Assembly (NCBI GenBank): GCA_022457155.1
Contig: JAJGOT010000240.1
Coordinates: 889,001-953,000 of the forward strand
From: Cladopsammia gracilis
Lineage: Eukaryota; Cnidaria; Anthozoa; Scleractinia; Dendrophylliidae
DNA length: 64,000 nt
Reading direction: 5' to 3'
Shown here: positions 32,341-44,500 of the stretch, piece after piece
How the letters are laid out: the number at the start of each line of letters is the position of its first letter
How positions within the stretch are numbered: position 1 is the first letter of the stretch
Position numbers and translations under genes: made by a program
The notes under the pieces: model-generated
Told to the model about the DNA's origin: nothing
Databases searched by the model: none
The model's input: the letters and a program-made list of their open reading frames with translations, nothing else

Positions 32341-33240
32341 CCTTGAAAGTTGGGCAAAGCCGCGGTTTCTCTTTAGCCTTATACCTCCGTTTTATTTAGG
32401 AAAACGAGAGCCTGATTACGCCCACAAGGCGAGCTCTGGAATGTTTTGCCGGGGCGTGAGAAAAAAAAAGAACGAAAGAAAACAAGCAGGGACCGCGGAA
32501 ACCGGAGCAACTAGACAACAAAGATTCCTTTCTTAACAAAAGATTTGGACAAGTCCAATCGTAACGATGAAGAGATGCTTGATTGCACTTTTTTCACACG
32601 TAGTAAGAAAGCGAGAGGAAATAAAGGGCTTTTGAAAAAACTGATGCAACTGAAAAGAATAAGGCCGGGGTAATACCTCCTGCGCTAGATCACAAACCGC
32701 GGACACACACAGATTAATTTAAATAATGTTTTTTAAAAGAAGATTTTTCTTTTGAGATATTTATACACTGTATTTACATTTTTGGAGTAAAAATAAATAT
32801 CTTAAGTGAATAAATATATATTCAAAACACATTTTTCTCTCTTTGATCTCTGATAACAACTGATTTACATCTTCGATATGAGTTTAAATCAGTCTAAACC
32901 AGTAAGCTAGAAGTATCTGTTACAAAGTGATTACATTTATATCTTTATAAGGTAATCGTTCTGTCCCATTCTTTCCACCTTTTATTGCTTGGAAAAGCTG
33001 CAAAGAATAAATCATGATGAGAAGATTAGCCACTACACTCAGTCCCGCCACATGTGAACACTCTTTTACCTTAGGAAAAAACATTGTTAATTCATTTGTA
33101 ACACAACAGTATACTATTCCGTACTACACCAATAAATCATCGCATGGCAATAAAATTGGGGAAACAAAAATTCCTCGACAGGATAAGAGGAACCGCGCGA
33201 ATGAAAAAGGGAGGGTGGGTAAATTTGTTTCCCTGGCCGG
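32341..33240 (+). other. displaced 3' flank of the synaptotagmin-like gene
   Basis: Removing the LINE and one target copy joins this sequence to the stop codon of the gene, so its start is probably the original 3' UTR. A 68-codon ORF at 32330-32536 has no family resemblance. A candidate polyadenylation signal AATAAA occurs at about 32791. The rest is AT-rich. Confidence 0.45.
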
Positions 33241-33244
33241 CATT

Positions 33245-33640
33245 ACTCCCACCAGTGGGAGTACTACTTCCACTAGTGGGAGTGCTACTTCCACTAGTGG
33301 GAGTACTACTTCCACTAGTGGGAGTGCTACTTCCACTGGTGGGAGTACTACTTCCACTGGTGGGAGTGCTACTTCCACTGGTGGGAGTACTACTTCCACT
33401 AGTGGGAGTGCTACTTCCAATGGTGGGAGTGCTACTTCCACTGGTAGGAGTACTACTTCCACTAGTGGGAGTACTACCTCCACTAGTGTGAGTGCTACTT
33501 CCACTAGTGGGAGTACTACTTCCACTAGTGGGAGTGCTACTTCCACTGGTGGGAGTACTACTTCCACTAGTGGGAGTGCTACTTCCAATGGTGGGAGTGC
33601 TACTTCCACTGGTAGGAGTGCTACTCCCACTCGTAACACC
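33245..33640. repeat. 21-bp minisatellite, about 19 copies
   Basis: The unit GGGAGT(A/G)CTACTTCCACT(A/G)GT repeats without length change, so several frames stay open on both strands (Gly-Ser-Thr-Thr-Ser-Thr-Ser in one frame). Each unit contains the palindrome CCACTAGTGG or a near version. There is no sign that it is coding: no start context, splice signal or unique flanking protein. Confidence 0.85.
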
Positions 33641-34012
33641 CCAATGCCAATTGCTATGCACTTTGTACATTCCCTTCGCCGTTGCACTTGATGGCATTAC
33701 AATTTATACACATTTTATGGTCTTTTATATATTATGCGATGCTGGTTATTTATGTAGTGCGAATAGAATTCCTTTTTACCATCGTACCATCGTATAACGC
33801 TAGCTGAAATAACCAGTTCTTAGCTTCCTATCGTCTACATACAATTTTTAATATTTTGCTGCATCATGTAACCTTTAAGTAACTTGGAATTGAGATAATC
33901 AGCTAATTCTCTGAGCAGTCGTATGTACCCACCTGTCCGGTATCTCCTGGATAGTCATGGTGGGAGGCATCATACCAACACTCTTGCTTCTGGAAAACAA
34001 GTAAATTTGATT

Positions 34013-34016
<4 letters not shown>

Positions 34017-34058
<42 letters not shown>
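34017..34058. repeat. (GAT)n microsatellite
   Basis: About 14 uninterrupted GAT units lie here. Confidence 0.95.
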
Positions 34059-34586
34059 CCTGCCCTATTCCCCACAAGGGGAAACAGAACTGATGATGAC
34101 GCTAGCCTGATGCTCACTAAGTCTGAGGTCGCTCGCTCTAGCAATCCGTTCATGAGAATCAGGCTACTTTGAAAGTGGCAGAGCCAAGAGTTACAAGCCA
34201 ACGAGGCCGAGAGGAATGGGTCGTTTCTCTTTATTACTGCCACAAGCAGTCACAGCCGATGGGGTCAACACAAATTTATTGCATAGCTACACTGCTGAAG
34301 AAGCAACCTAAAACCCGAGTGAGATGGGCGGGCTGCTCTCGCTTATTCAAGGATGTCACAGAAAGTGAACTTATCGACAGAAGACCAGCTTGTCTAAAGT
34401 GATACGCATGACAAGATATCTGTTACGGAAATACCACAGCCTTATAGTTAAAAACCTTTTAACGTATACATTAAAACACTCCCTATTTCCCTCGCCGTCT
34501 AGTAACTACATAGACTTGCCACAAGTCCCTTCTAATACTAATTTTCGATAAGTTTAGTTCTCCGTTGGAAGGGAGGTAGTCCAGCA

Positions 34587-34716
34587 CTTGTCCGAATGAT
34601 GTCTGTGATTCGCTAAGAAAACAATAGATTTGTCCCGCTGGGATAGGGGTTAGGGATAGGGGCATTGTTCAAATGATATATCAATTGTATCGTTCGCCAA
34701 TCACAGACATCGTTTG
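34587..34716. repeat. hairpin MITE-like repeat
   Basis: TTGTCCGAATGATGTCTGTG at the left pairs with CACAGACATCGTTTGGACA at the right across a loop of about 85 bases. Confidence 0.55.
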
Positions 34717-35210
34717 GACAGCTACGGGGTCGCCCGGGTAGGGATTTGTCTCACTTGCAGCGCGGGAAATTTATCCACCGGTGAGGTAAGAAGCATATTA
34801 GCCAATGAACAAGCAATTCCTGAACTAGGTCATAGGCTCGCGCGCGGTTAACACGCTGAAAAATCGATCTTTCTCGGACAAGAATAGCAAGCTTTAGATT
34901 TGAGTACGAGTACGACATTTGAATTTAAAGCCAGTCACGTCCCCAGAGCTGTCGGTCCTTCCTGATACATGTACTGGACATAAGATAAAGACACTCTAGG
35001 CATAAAATTGGTGTGATAAATGGTCATGTAGAGCACGCGAACTACAATAGGCGACAAAAATAGTTGACACACTCTATAACAAAAACGGTTTTCGTGACAT
35101 ATTTATCACTGTATCTTTCCATTCACTACACTCTGCCGCATTAACCCCCGTCCCCCCATCCAATGTTGTAGGATTGTAGCGACAGACCTGACGAAACGAT
35201 ACACAACATT

Positions 35211-35294
35211 GTCTGGGGGGTGGGGGTTGGGAATTAGGGGGGTGGGGGTTGGGAATTAGGGGGGTGGGGGTGGGGAATTAGGGGGGTGGGGTTG
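35211..35294. repeat. G-rich minisatellite with G-quadruplex potential
   Basis: Units of about 24 bp, GGGGGGTGGGGGTTGGGAAT then TAG, repeat nearly four times. Every unit holds three runs of three or more G. Confidence 0.85.
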
Positions 35295-36386
35295 AAATGC
35301 CTCTCGTCCCCAACAAAATGGGGTTCAAAATGACAATGTGTCAACAATATTGTCGCCTATTGTAGGTTCGAAAAGACGTACTCGTACTTGATCTCGTTCT
35401 CGTAGTCCGATCTAAAGTTCCCTAATATCAAATTTCACCCAAAATGGTTGCCGCGCTCACCATGTACTTGGTTTTTAAAACCGTAGTTTCGCATTATCGG
35501 AGTAAAAGCACACATTTCAAAGATATAAAATGGAAAGAAAAAGATTCAAGAATACTCAGTTGCCGAGGAGCTTCAAGCGATGAAATTTTGCTTCGAGGAA
35601 CTTCATATGTTTATACCAATGCGGGGCGATAGAACCGAAGCGGAGTTTTAAAGAATTTTCAAGCAGCCGACGGACATTACGGTAAAAGAAATAGCATTTT
35701 TCGATGGAAATTTATGTTGATATCAATTTGTGATTGACTTTTTCTTTGTGTTTTCGTCAGTTTTTGAGAAATGTTTATAAAACGTACCCAAAATCATGAG
35801 TTTCGCCTTTTGTTTGCGAGGGCAGTTCCTCGATACGCTAACGGTACGCGTTTTGCTTTTGAAGATAAACTAACGGATATTTAAATAAATGTTTTCAAAA
35901 CATGATTTTGCTGATCTTTCTTATGCGTTTGTTCATTCATTTATACATGGGATGAAAAGCGATTTTATGTAAACAAAATAAGACTTTATACGTTATAACT
36001 TCACTCGCGTCGCCTTTATGCAAAGATGTCTGTGCTTTTTTTGCAATTTTGATTTCCAAATCAGTTTCTCGGACAATTTTTGTACGCAACTGGTGTAGTT
36101 TATTCGGAAATTAGTCATTCTAGCCGGCTATTCTGGAATGACAAAAAGTTGTTTTTCTAAGCTTTTTTGCACCCTAAATCTACTGCGCAGACGGTCCACG
36201 TAATAAGCTTAAGTCTTACCGTTTTTGAGAATTCAGTTGCTAACTTTTGAAAAATTGCCCAGTCGTCAATGGGTTAAAAAAAATAAGCAAAATTGTTTGA
36301 ACAAAAAAGTTCAAAAAACTGCGTGGCACTTGTGACACAATAAATAATGGAAAATGTAAATGTTTAAAAGTGCCGAAAATTTGAAA

Positions 36387-36425
36387 GTTTTCAGACGTTT
36401 CGGGCTTAGCCCTTCTTCAGTGAAA
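36387..36425 (-). ncRNA. hammerhead-like motif of Penelope-like element type
   Basis: On the minus strand the order is TTTCA, CTGAAGA, an extra A, GGGC-TAA-GCCC, GAAAC, GTC, TGAAA. The outer TTTCA/TGAAA pair is helix I and the GGGC/GCCC hairpin helix II. CTGANGA and GAAA are the two hammerhead core strands (base 7 is free to vary). Helix III would be just the palindrome ACGT, so it could act only as a dimer. The extra A before helix II departs from the consensus. Penelope-like elements are reported to carry minimal hammerheads. Confidence 0.5.
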
Positions 36426-37739
36426 TGTCAATTTTAAACGGTTGACGGTTCTGTTCTTGTATAACACGCCATTGAAACAGTGCGCGCGCCTTAAATAAAC
36501 CGGAAGTCAGTGTTAAGGCCGCGCGGCCTTCTCTTCGCCAGACCTCTTAAACAGATCGACGCCCTTAGGACACATTGTTTTCTTCTAAACGAGCTTGGTG
36601 ACCTATCTTGTTTTTGGCATAATTTCATTCTTTTAGTCCTCCTCTTTGTGCTGTAAAATTTTAAGAAAAAATCATGACAGAAAAAAAAGTTACCGCGAAA
36701 AAAGCATACGTAGCCATCGCTTGTGGACGCAAAATTCTATCCTCGAGATCACGCACCCGACGAATATTTTTAGTTAATACCTTTTCAGGAAGTGTGCCTC
36801 TGCCATAAATCAAACACCAAATTGTTCCTTTTGGTAATACATTACATATATTTTGTTATTTCAAGAATTACTTTAAAACTGTGCTTCCTGTCCCTGCGAA
36901 ACGTAGTGTGAGCTGATGAAATTAACGTCCGCTTGATAAGTGCAGTTGCAAGGATTTAAAGGGTAGCTTGAGACAATTATATCTCCTAAACGAGATTGGT
37001 GACCTACATTTTTTATTGCAGATTTCGAATCACTATATTGTGAGAAACAATCAGGGAAAGTTTAAATAAAATCTTATGTCAACTTTTATTTCAAGGGAAT
37101 CACCTTAACTTAATTCCGCGCGCAAATTTATCGAATAAAACTCACCCGACTAAAAAATCGAAGGTCGACTTGTGGCAAGTCTAGTAACTACACAGCTACC
37201 TAATTACTTCTTTCTACAAAGCCACCAATGTTGGAATTCAAACTTGGCCATTTTTCACATATCACACTCTTATAAACTTTTGAACACATTCAAAGGTAAA
37301 TCAATATATGTCTACCTTAGTACTAACGTTTTAAAATCTACAAACAATTTTAAACAAAACTTAAGCAGTACCATTGTTCTACCATGATTTGTCTGTCGTG
37401 TGAGATGCTGACAGGGTTAATCCCTGCACAGATTACCTTTTTCGTGTTGTCGTTTTGTTTTCTCTTTTCCTTGGACTTAAAGCTGGATCAACCTGCACAG
37501 CTTTCCTAAGAAAAACAATTAATGAAATGAAACACACTATCCAAAAATGCAAGCAAGTAGAATATGGTTGTAAAGATAAAGAAGACACGTACGTGATGTT
37601 AAAAGTGCATGTGCATTTTTTACAGTTCCCATGCTGTTGAAGACAGTTATAATATATGATCCCTGAATGTATATTATTGCAAAATTCACATCTGAACAGG
37701 AAAGCAGAGTGAAAATAAATAATAAATTATAAATAAATT
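36426..37739. other. intergenic region, nothing recognised
   Basis: No gene or RNA is recognised. Short ORFs at 37172-37387 and 37455-37640 show no family features. Confidence 0.35.
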
Positions 37740-37945
37740 TAAGCATTTGTATAGCGCAAATTCTATATACATATTCAAATGCGCTTCACAATCAATCAGA
37801 GTTTGTCAGACCCACCCCACCCATGAACAAGTGACACTGAGGGTGGTCACAGCCAGGGTTTGTTACGTCCTCAGTGGTTCTTTTACGTCCCCATGGGAGA
37901 CGGGACCGCCATTTGTACGTGGTCATCCGAGCCACGGCCAAAAGA
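37740..37945. repeat. dispersed SINE/MITE-like repeat
   Basis: An inverted pair (CATTTGTATAGCGC and GCGCTT near 37744-37786) opens it, followed by TTCTTTTACGTCCCCATGGG. Repeats with this layout occur widely in invertebrate genomes. The call rests on that resemblance. Confidence 0.4.
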
Positions 37946-38513
37946 AAAAAGCCAAAAGAAAAATACCAGGAAAAATAGGAAGATATATTAAAGTAAAAAT
38001 ATGGTGAAGCATTTTAAACATAAAACGAAAATAATAAATTTGCTCTAACAATAGCCATCCACGTGAAATTATCGGACGACACTTTGTAGAGCACGCATGC
38101 AACAAAGCAAAGTTACTTGCGATTGTTTGATGTTTGCTTTGTGGGCTGTTAAGCAACAAACACAGTTCAGTCAACACAAGTTTACAGTTTCGGACTTCCT
38201 AAGGACATGCACACACTTGCATATGATCTACAGTAATAAAACAACGATTGCAATGTGTTGGTAAAGGATCCACACAGTAAGGTATCATTTGTTTTAGTTT
38301 TTTCTCGTGTCAACAGCCTTGGATGTTTTGACCCTTTAACTCCCAAGAGTCCCAAAAACCAAATTTAAGAAAAATGCCAAATTTCATTTTGTAAAATAAT
38401 GAAAAACAAATGATACCATTCAAAAGTATCATTAGGATTTCGTCCACAGACTCAAAAGTTAAATAAGCAACTTTTATAAGTGACAAGGCAGTCGCTTGAT
38501 CCGACTGTGGTAC

Positions 38514-38595
38514 ATACTCTTCAGCTTCTGTTCTCATTTTGCACAATTCTTCCACTTGGTTACGAAGCTCGTCACGTTCATATTCCAGATGTTTA
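38514..38595 (-). CDS. coiled-coil gene exon, donor uncertain (EYERDELRNQVEELCKMRTE)
   Basis: The acceptor TTGGTAG is clear and the frame must enter in phase 2. The only nearby donor is GTACCA; the frame stays open to about 38310, so the exon may be longer or terminal. Confidence 0.6.
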
Positions 38596-41500
38596 CTACC
38601 AAAAGAAAAAAGCAAATATATTACATTTAACTGCCCTTAAATCTTTACTTTCATCATAACTGGGGTGTAGCACCACACGGGTACCCATATTTGTCACAGT
38701 GTGAATTCCCTTAAATTATTAAACTATTACGTTTCTAAAACTATTCCCTGGAAAATCGTTCTTGATCCTCGGATCCTCGTTCCAGATTTTTACCCTTTTT
38801 TCCTTGCAACGTTATTTGAATGAATGTGACCACGACCCCACAAGCTGCATCGCTTTAATTTTAATCGTGTATAAATAAAGTTATGGTACTGTATTTTGGG
38901 AAAACAACAACAGATCACCTTTTAACTTCAAGAGCAATTTTCTCTGCTGTTAATAGTGTGACTTTTGTTTCAAGCTTTGAATTGACACCTAAAATGATAA
39001 ATAAAAGGTGTTACTGTGGTCAAAGCAACATGATCGAAAGTAGCGTTTGTTTAATATCTAGACTGACGTAGTTATAGACGTAAGCAGTCGAAAGCGCAAA
39101 GCTGTTCCGTATTTCAATTTAAATTGGAGAAAAATATATTTTTCGCGTGCCAGTTACTTTCATAAAAATAAAAACAATTTATTTGGAATGAATTTCCTGT
39201 AAGATTAGAGTAGAGTCAAACATCTTTCACGTTCTAGCCTATTATTGCATGGTACATGAAAATGAAGAAGATTGTTCGGCGTTTGCTTAAACTAAACAAG
39301 AGACATTTTTTTAATTATGGTATTCAATTCACTGCCAAGTTGTATTTGTCAGCACCTACTGCATTACCATGAAATGTCACATAAAATACATCTTATGGAT
39401 TGTATTGTTTACGAATGGTAACATTTTGTAAGGGGCTGCTTCTTTTGGGGGTCGCTACTTTTGGGATCTGAGAATTAAACTGGGTTTCGTGAGGGGAACT
39501 GGTCACAAGAAGACCTTCAACTGAATATTGGGTTAACCACAAGGAAACCACTGTAAAAAGTAAACTATCCAACACTGCATCCATTGTCGAACCGCAATAA
39601 GATTGGGGATAAATTTAGCGACCCGACAATGGCCACAGTGCGAATGTATGGGAGGGTGGGTGGGTGGGTGGGGAAACCAATTCCGCCGTTAGCTCCCAGG
39701 ACTTGCCCGTATGTAAACCGCATCGCCTCGTCCCTGCAGAAGATCCCACAAGAAGATACACAATCCCCGCAGCACTGCAGTTGAGCCAAAGTGATAATTT
39801 ATTCATATATACTAATCTTATACGCGTTACTTTAATCCAGGTGATCTAGTGACGTAATGAAAAGGCCTGGGCAAAAATTTTATCGCCGTATCCCACAACC
39901 GCGCGCGGCCTGAGGTGTTGTTTTTGAATGTTAAAATAAGCTTAACTAAAGGCAAAATCTCTCACACATTTCCTGTTACTGAATGCAGAGAGTAAATGTC
40001 CAAGCAGAACCGACGAGATCCGTCTCTGCGACTGCCTTGTTAAATTTGAAAACAACACCTCAGGCCGCGCGCGGTTGTGGGATACGGCATTAACATTTTT
40101 GTGCCCAGGCCTCTCTATTACGTCACCAGATCACCTGGATGTATGCAGTGTGAATAGCATGTGCATTAAACCCACCTGCAGATAGCTCCTCGTCATCTTC
40201 TTTACTCTTTGACTTCTGCACGTAAATTGATTACTGGATTAGTAAAGTAACAGCACTGAAGGAACTGTGGCAATTTGTAATTTTAATGAACAGACTGTAT
40301 TTTTTACTAGCTGACTGAGAGCATAGAGTTCTGTGAGCTCTCGCGGTTGCAACAGGGTATTCAGTCTGTTAGTAGATATTTATTCTAGTGACCAAGCGCG
40401 AGGTCAAGAAGGCTGGAAGTTGGTAAAGTGTTTTTTTTTGTGTGTGTGTGTGCGTGTAAAGGCTAGTTCCATTAAAATAATGATTAAAAAGTAAACAATC
40501 ATTTTTTAATGGCTGGCTGTTTTAGAATAATACGTAGGGGCATTTTGGAAGTATTTGCTTTATTACTGTTTTGCCTATCATGGCCTAAAAATGATTTTTG
40601 ATTTACTCGAAAACCAGTCTTATAAATTTTCTTAAAACTTGTGAGTACTACAAATTATGAAGTGCCTGACTAGATTTTGAGAAAAACAACATTGTTTAAA
40701 ACAAAGGGAAATATGCTGGCATTGCTATAGTAACCGCTGTCGCTTGGAAACCAGTGACACACAAAACGTTGATCACATTTCATAAACTTGGTGAAGTATG
40801 AAAGCAATCGAAGCATGTCTTCCCTGCGAAATTTTGATAGTGCCAAGTTTGAACGCAAATATAATATATTTCTGGCCTGCAATTTGATTTAAGCTGCTCT
40901 CGAAGTATGAATTAAAAGTAAAAGTAAAAATGCTTTTAAACAAAAGATACAGAACCTTGGTTAACTGAAATAGTCGTGACAGCAACAGACAAGTAGAGCG
41001 ACATTTTTAATTTACCAAGACATGTTTCGACGTCCATTCATCATGGTCAGTTACTGGTTTACTTTACTCTTTTGTGATTGAGATATTCTCAGTCTGTATG
41101 CTATTTACTAATTTGCTGTCCCTAATGTAGACTTCTCTTTGGTGACAACTCTTGTATTGATCGACAGAATCCTTTCAGAGTCTGCGTTTGTTTTGGGCAA
41201 TACAAATCCAGAGATTTTATTATAAGGCAGACATTGACAGCGGCTACTACCATCAATAGCCCTGCAATTTCGATATATTAAAATTCAACTTGAAACAAAA
41301 GACATCACTACGAGGCTTTCGGGAATAAACCACATAAATCCCTTATATCATTCCCATAAGCCTCGTAGTGATGTCTTTTGTTTAAGTTGAATTTTAATAC
41401 ATCGAAATTGGGCTATTGACCTCAAAAGGAAAACTGCATTGCGGTATTTATCAATCCGTTGACTTGCGTCTTTGATGAAGCGGCAAGCCAACTTCGGGCA

Positions 41501-44500
41501 ACAGATACCATATCGCTCGGACAAAAAAATATGAATTTTCATTAAAACTAGGGAAAAAGTAGGAATTCATCCAAGAATAGAAAAAAGTATGACCTTGATG
41601 CCCTGACAATCTTCTGATGTTGAGTCTCTGCAACAGCAGTTTTTTGTTCCCTTTTTCAAGAATTTTTTAAGGTGTTTCGATACAGTTTTCTGGAGACCAT
41701 AACTACATTTTTCAATCGGCTTTTAATTGTAAAATCGATATTACCATGACGACGATAGACAAGAAACTTCGAAATCAGTAAAAATGAAATTTCGTTTAAG
41801 ATTTCGCATTGAAGATCCCAAATAGACATCTTAAAATATGGTATATGGCAAATGAATTTAACAAGAATAAAAAATTTCTGTATGTTTGATTTCAAATAAA
41901 TCGCAGTAACATTTCAAACCTTACTCTTTGTATAGTCGTAATAAACAGACTTAGAGATGAACACCGGTTTTGTAAAATTAGTTTAAGATAGTGTCAAAAT
42001 GTAGCTTGATTCATGTTTGCACGCCATAAAAGTCTTGTTTACATTGTCTTTTGCGATCTTGAGAACTACCTTTTTTCCTAACATCGCTCCATGTGCAATT
42101 TTTGGGTAATTTTCGATTTCAATCGCTTTTGCAAAAATGTGAGGAACAGCTAGATGGATTTTTGTAAAACGTTCACTGCGCATGCTTACCAATGTGAAAA
42201 TATTTTTTCAACGTTTCATTGACATTGATTCACTGGAACGCCTTTAAATTTAAAGATGAAGACGACGTACGAACCAGCCGAAAAGTCTGCGTTTCAAATT
42301 CACTTTTTTAAGTTATGCTTAGTAATGATTTCAAATCAATGCGCACTACCATGAAAAGTGAAAAAAAAAATTATACCGGTGATTAAAACCAAATAAAGCT
42401 TTTGATTGCTTACATAGGGAAACAACAAACAATAAACAAATGCACATCCAAACCTGTAGAAGATGTTTTTCCCTCTTAAAGTTTGCCCTCTCTCGCTCCA
42501 GCTCTCTCTCCATCTCTTCTTCAAATGCCTCTCTTAGTTGCTATTAAAGTTAAAGTAAAACAGTCATTAATAACAACGTTCATTCAACCGAAATGCACTT
42601 GACAACATTACCGTGACGACGTCGTCTGATACACGTTTTAAACTTTTATTTGTCCAACTTAAGATTATTGTCAAGACAAACCAAGAAATTTGAAGGGATC
42701 TGTTGTGAAACGAATCGCATTGACTCCATTGAGCACCACTCGAGCAATGAATAGCTCACGAGGACTTTTCTCGAAGGCATTTGATGTGTAAATTTTGGAA
42801 GCGAATTCAGCTGCGCTTGCCATTGCTTGTTCATTTGTAGATATGTTTTTGTCTTGCTTTCTCTGTTTTTCCATGCTTGGATTTTGAAACGAATTTACCA
42901 GACCTTATGTGTAACACACCGCTGACACTTTTTTTTTAGAGAGCAAAGGACGATTTGCCAAGGCAAGGTATATCCCGTGGTGGATCTAGGGGAGGCTCCG
43001 AATCTTGTATAAAACATTCAAACACCTGAAGTTGCAGTCTTTTTGCGTTCGTCAAAAATCCTTACGATTAATCTTAAAAAAATACCGAACCGTGTCATAA
43101 GCTTGCCGCAATATTGCGTTACGCGTTGGCATTTCTTATTCACGGGTTGGCTCTTAAGGAGCCTTTGATTAAACATAATTTTAAGCTTATGTTTCTCCGT
43201 AAAAGCACTCAAAACACTCGGGAATCAATGCTGCAATGAGTTAAAGGCGCCACGAGTTCAAGCTGTGACAGCTTCTTGTTATAATATAAGTCAAAATAAA
43301 AAGTCCAAAATGTGTATCAGACGGCGTATTCACCATTGTTGTCAAGTGCCAATTCAGTTTATATTGACGACGGTATGATTTTTCTATTTCATAGTTACCT
43401 GCATTCCATTAAGGACGTCCTGGGAGTCCTGTAACGCTGATTCTCTCTCCGTCATCAGCTCTTTCACTCTTTGATTTAGCTGTGTATTTATAGCGGTCAG
43501 TTTCTTTATCTCATTGCACTCATTGTGATAATTTCCAGTGGACTCATAACTCTGCCAGCAACACCTGGATGCAAAAAAAAAACGCACAAGAAACACTTGG
43601 ATTGAGGATCACTTTTATCAGCAGCAACGCCTTCTTAAGCAAACTTAGACTTGTTCCACTTCACGGTGCGGAGTGTTAATAATGAACTTAACTGTAAAAG
43701 GTATCCGTGATATCTGATTTTTTCTTGAATTCTTATTAAAACCCCTTTTTTTGAGAGTAGTGTAAAGCATTAATACAATTTATCAAGTGGTGAACATTAC
43801 GTCTCAGCGTCAAAAAAATAAACGACTTTCAACACACATCTCATGAAAGACAGAAAAACATATCCCGAGTGAGAATGGAACCCACGTCTCCAAGTTTAAT
43901 ACTAATCGGACGTGATAACCACTATACCACCAAGGCAAACATGCTGGCAACATGGCCACTTTAAATAGTGAGTAGTTTTTAACGCAGGTCATTCTCTGGG
44001 AAAGTCTCACACAATACTCAGTGATGCGTATAAAGATAAATAAACGACTTTCAACACACATCAAGTCAAGGTTTTTTTACTTGTTAATGTCACTGTCAGA
44101 TCTTCTTCTCTTCAGTAGCGACGCCTGTATTGTTATTAATTTCTGCAACGAACGAAAGGTAAAATTAGCCTATTGTTGGATATTTTGTGTCTGAACAAGT
44201 TTAATTATAACAAATTCCAGCCATTGCTTACAAATCCAGGCCTACAAATTTGTGCACCAATTTTTAGCATCTTAGGTTTCTGTTGCGCATCCTTTAATTT
44301 TTTGTCAGAATTCTGCCTCAGGACAAAAACAATATTTATCATTTTATGAAGATAATCTCCTATCGCTATCCACCATCTCTAAAAGTACAGTATTTATTAT
44401 TATAAAATTCATAACAGTTATGACAAATCAATAGGTGGTTTTTGAGTCACATGTACACCTCTGTAAACCCCAATACAAATCAACTGAGTTGATGAATTAT

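Larger units (their letters stand above)
33641..36386. other. intergenic region between genes 2 and 3
   Basis: I recognise no gene here. It holds a trinucleotide run (34017-34058), a hairpin (34587-34716) and a G-rich minisatellite (35211-35294). A 62-codon ORF at 35444-35632 starts with a plausible ATG after AAA but matches no family I know. Confidence 0.4.

Noticed and set aside
33014..33797. Overlapping ORFs of 101-225 codons on both strands as genes
   Set aside because: They are all by-products of a 21-bp repeat without stops; no splice or start context.
43858..43945. Functional tRNA gene
   Set aside because: A and B boxes are recognisable, but the anticodon arm and acceptor stem do not pair properly; a SINE head explains it better.
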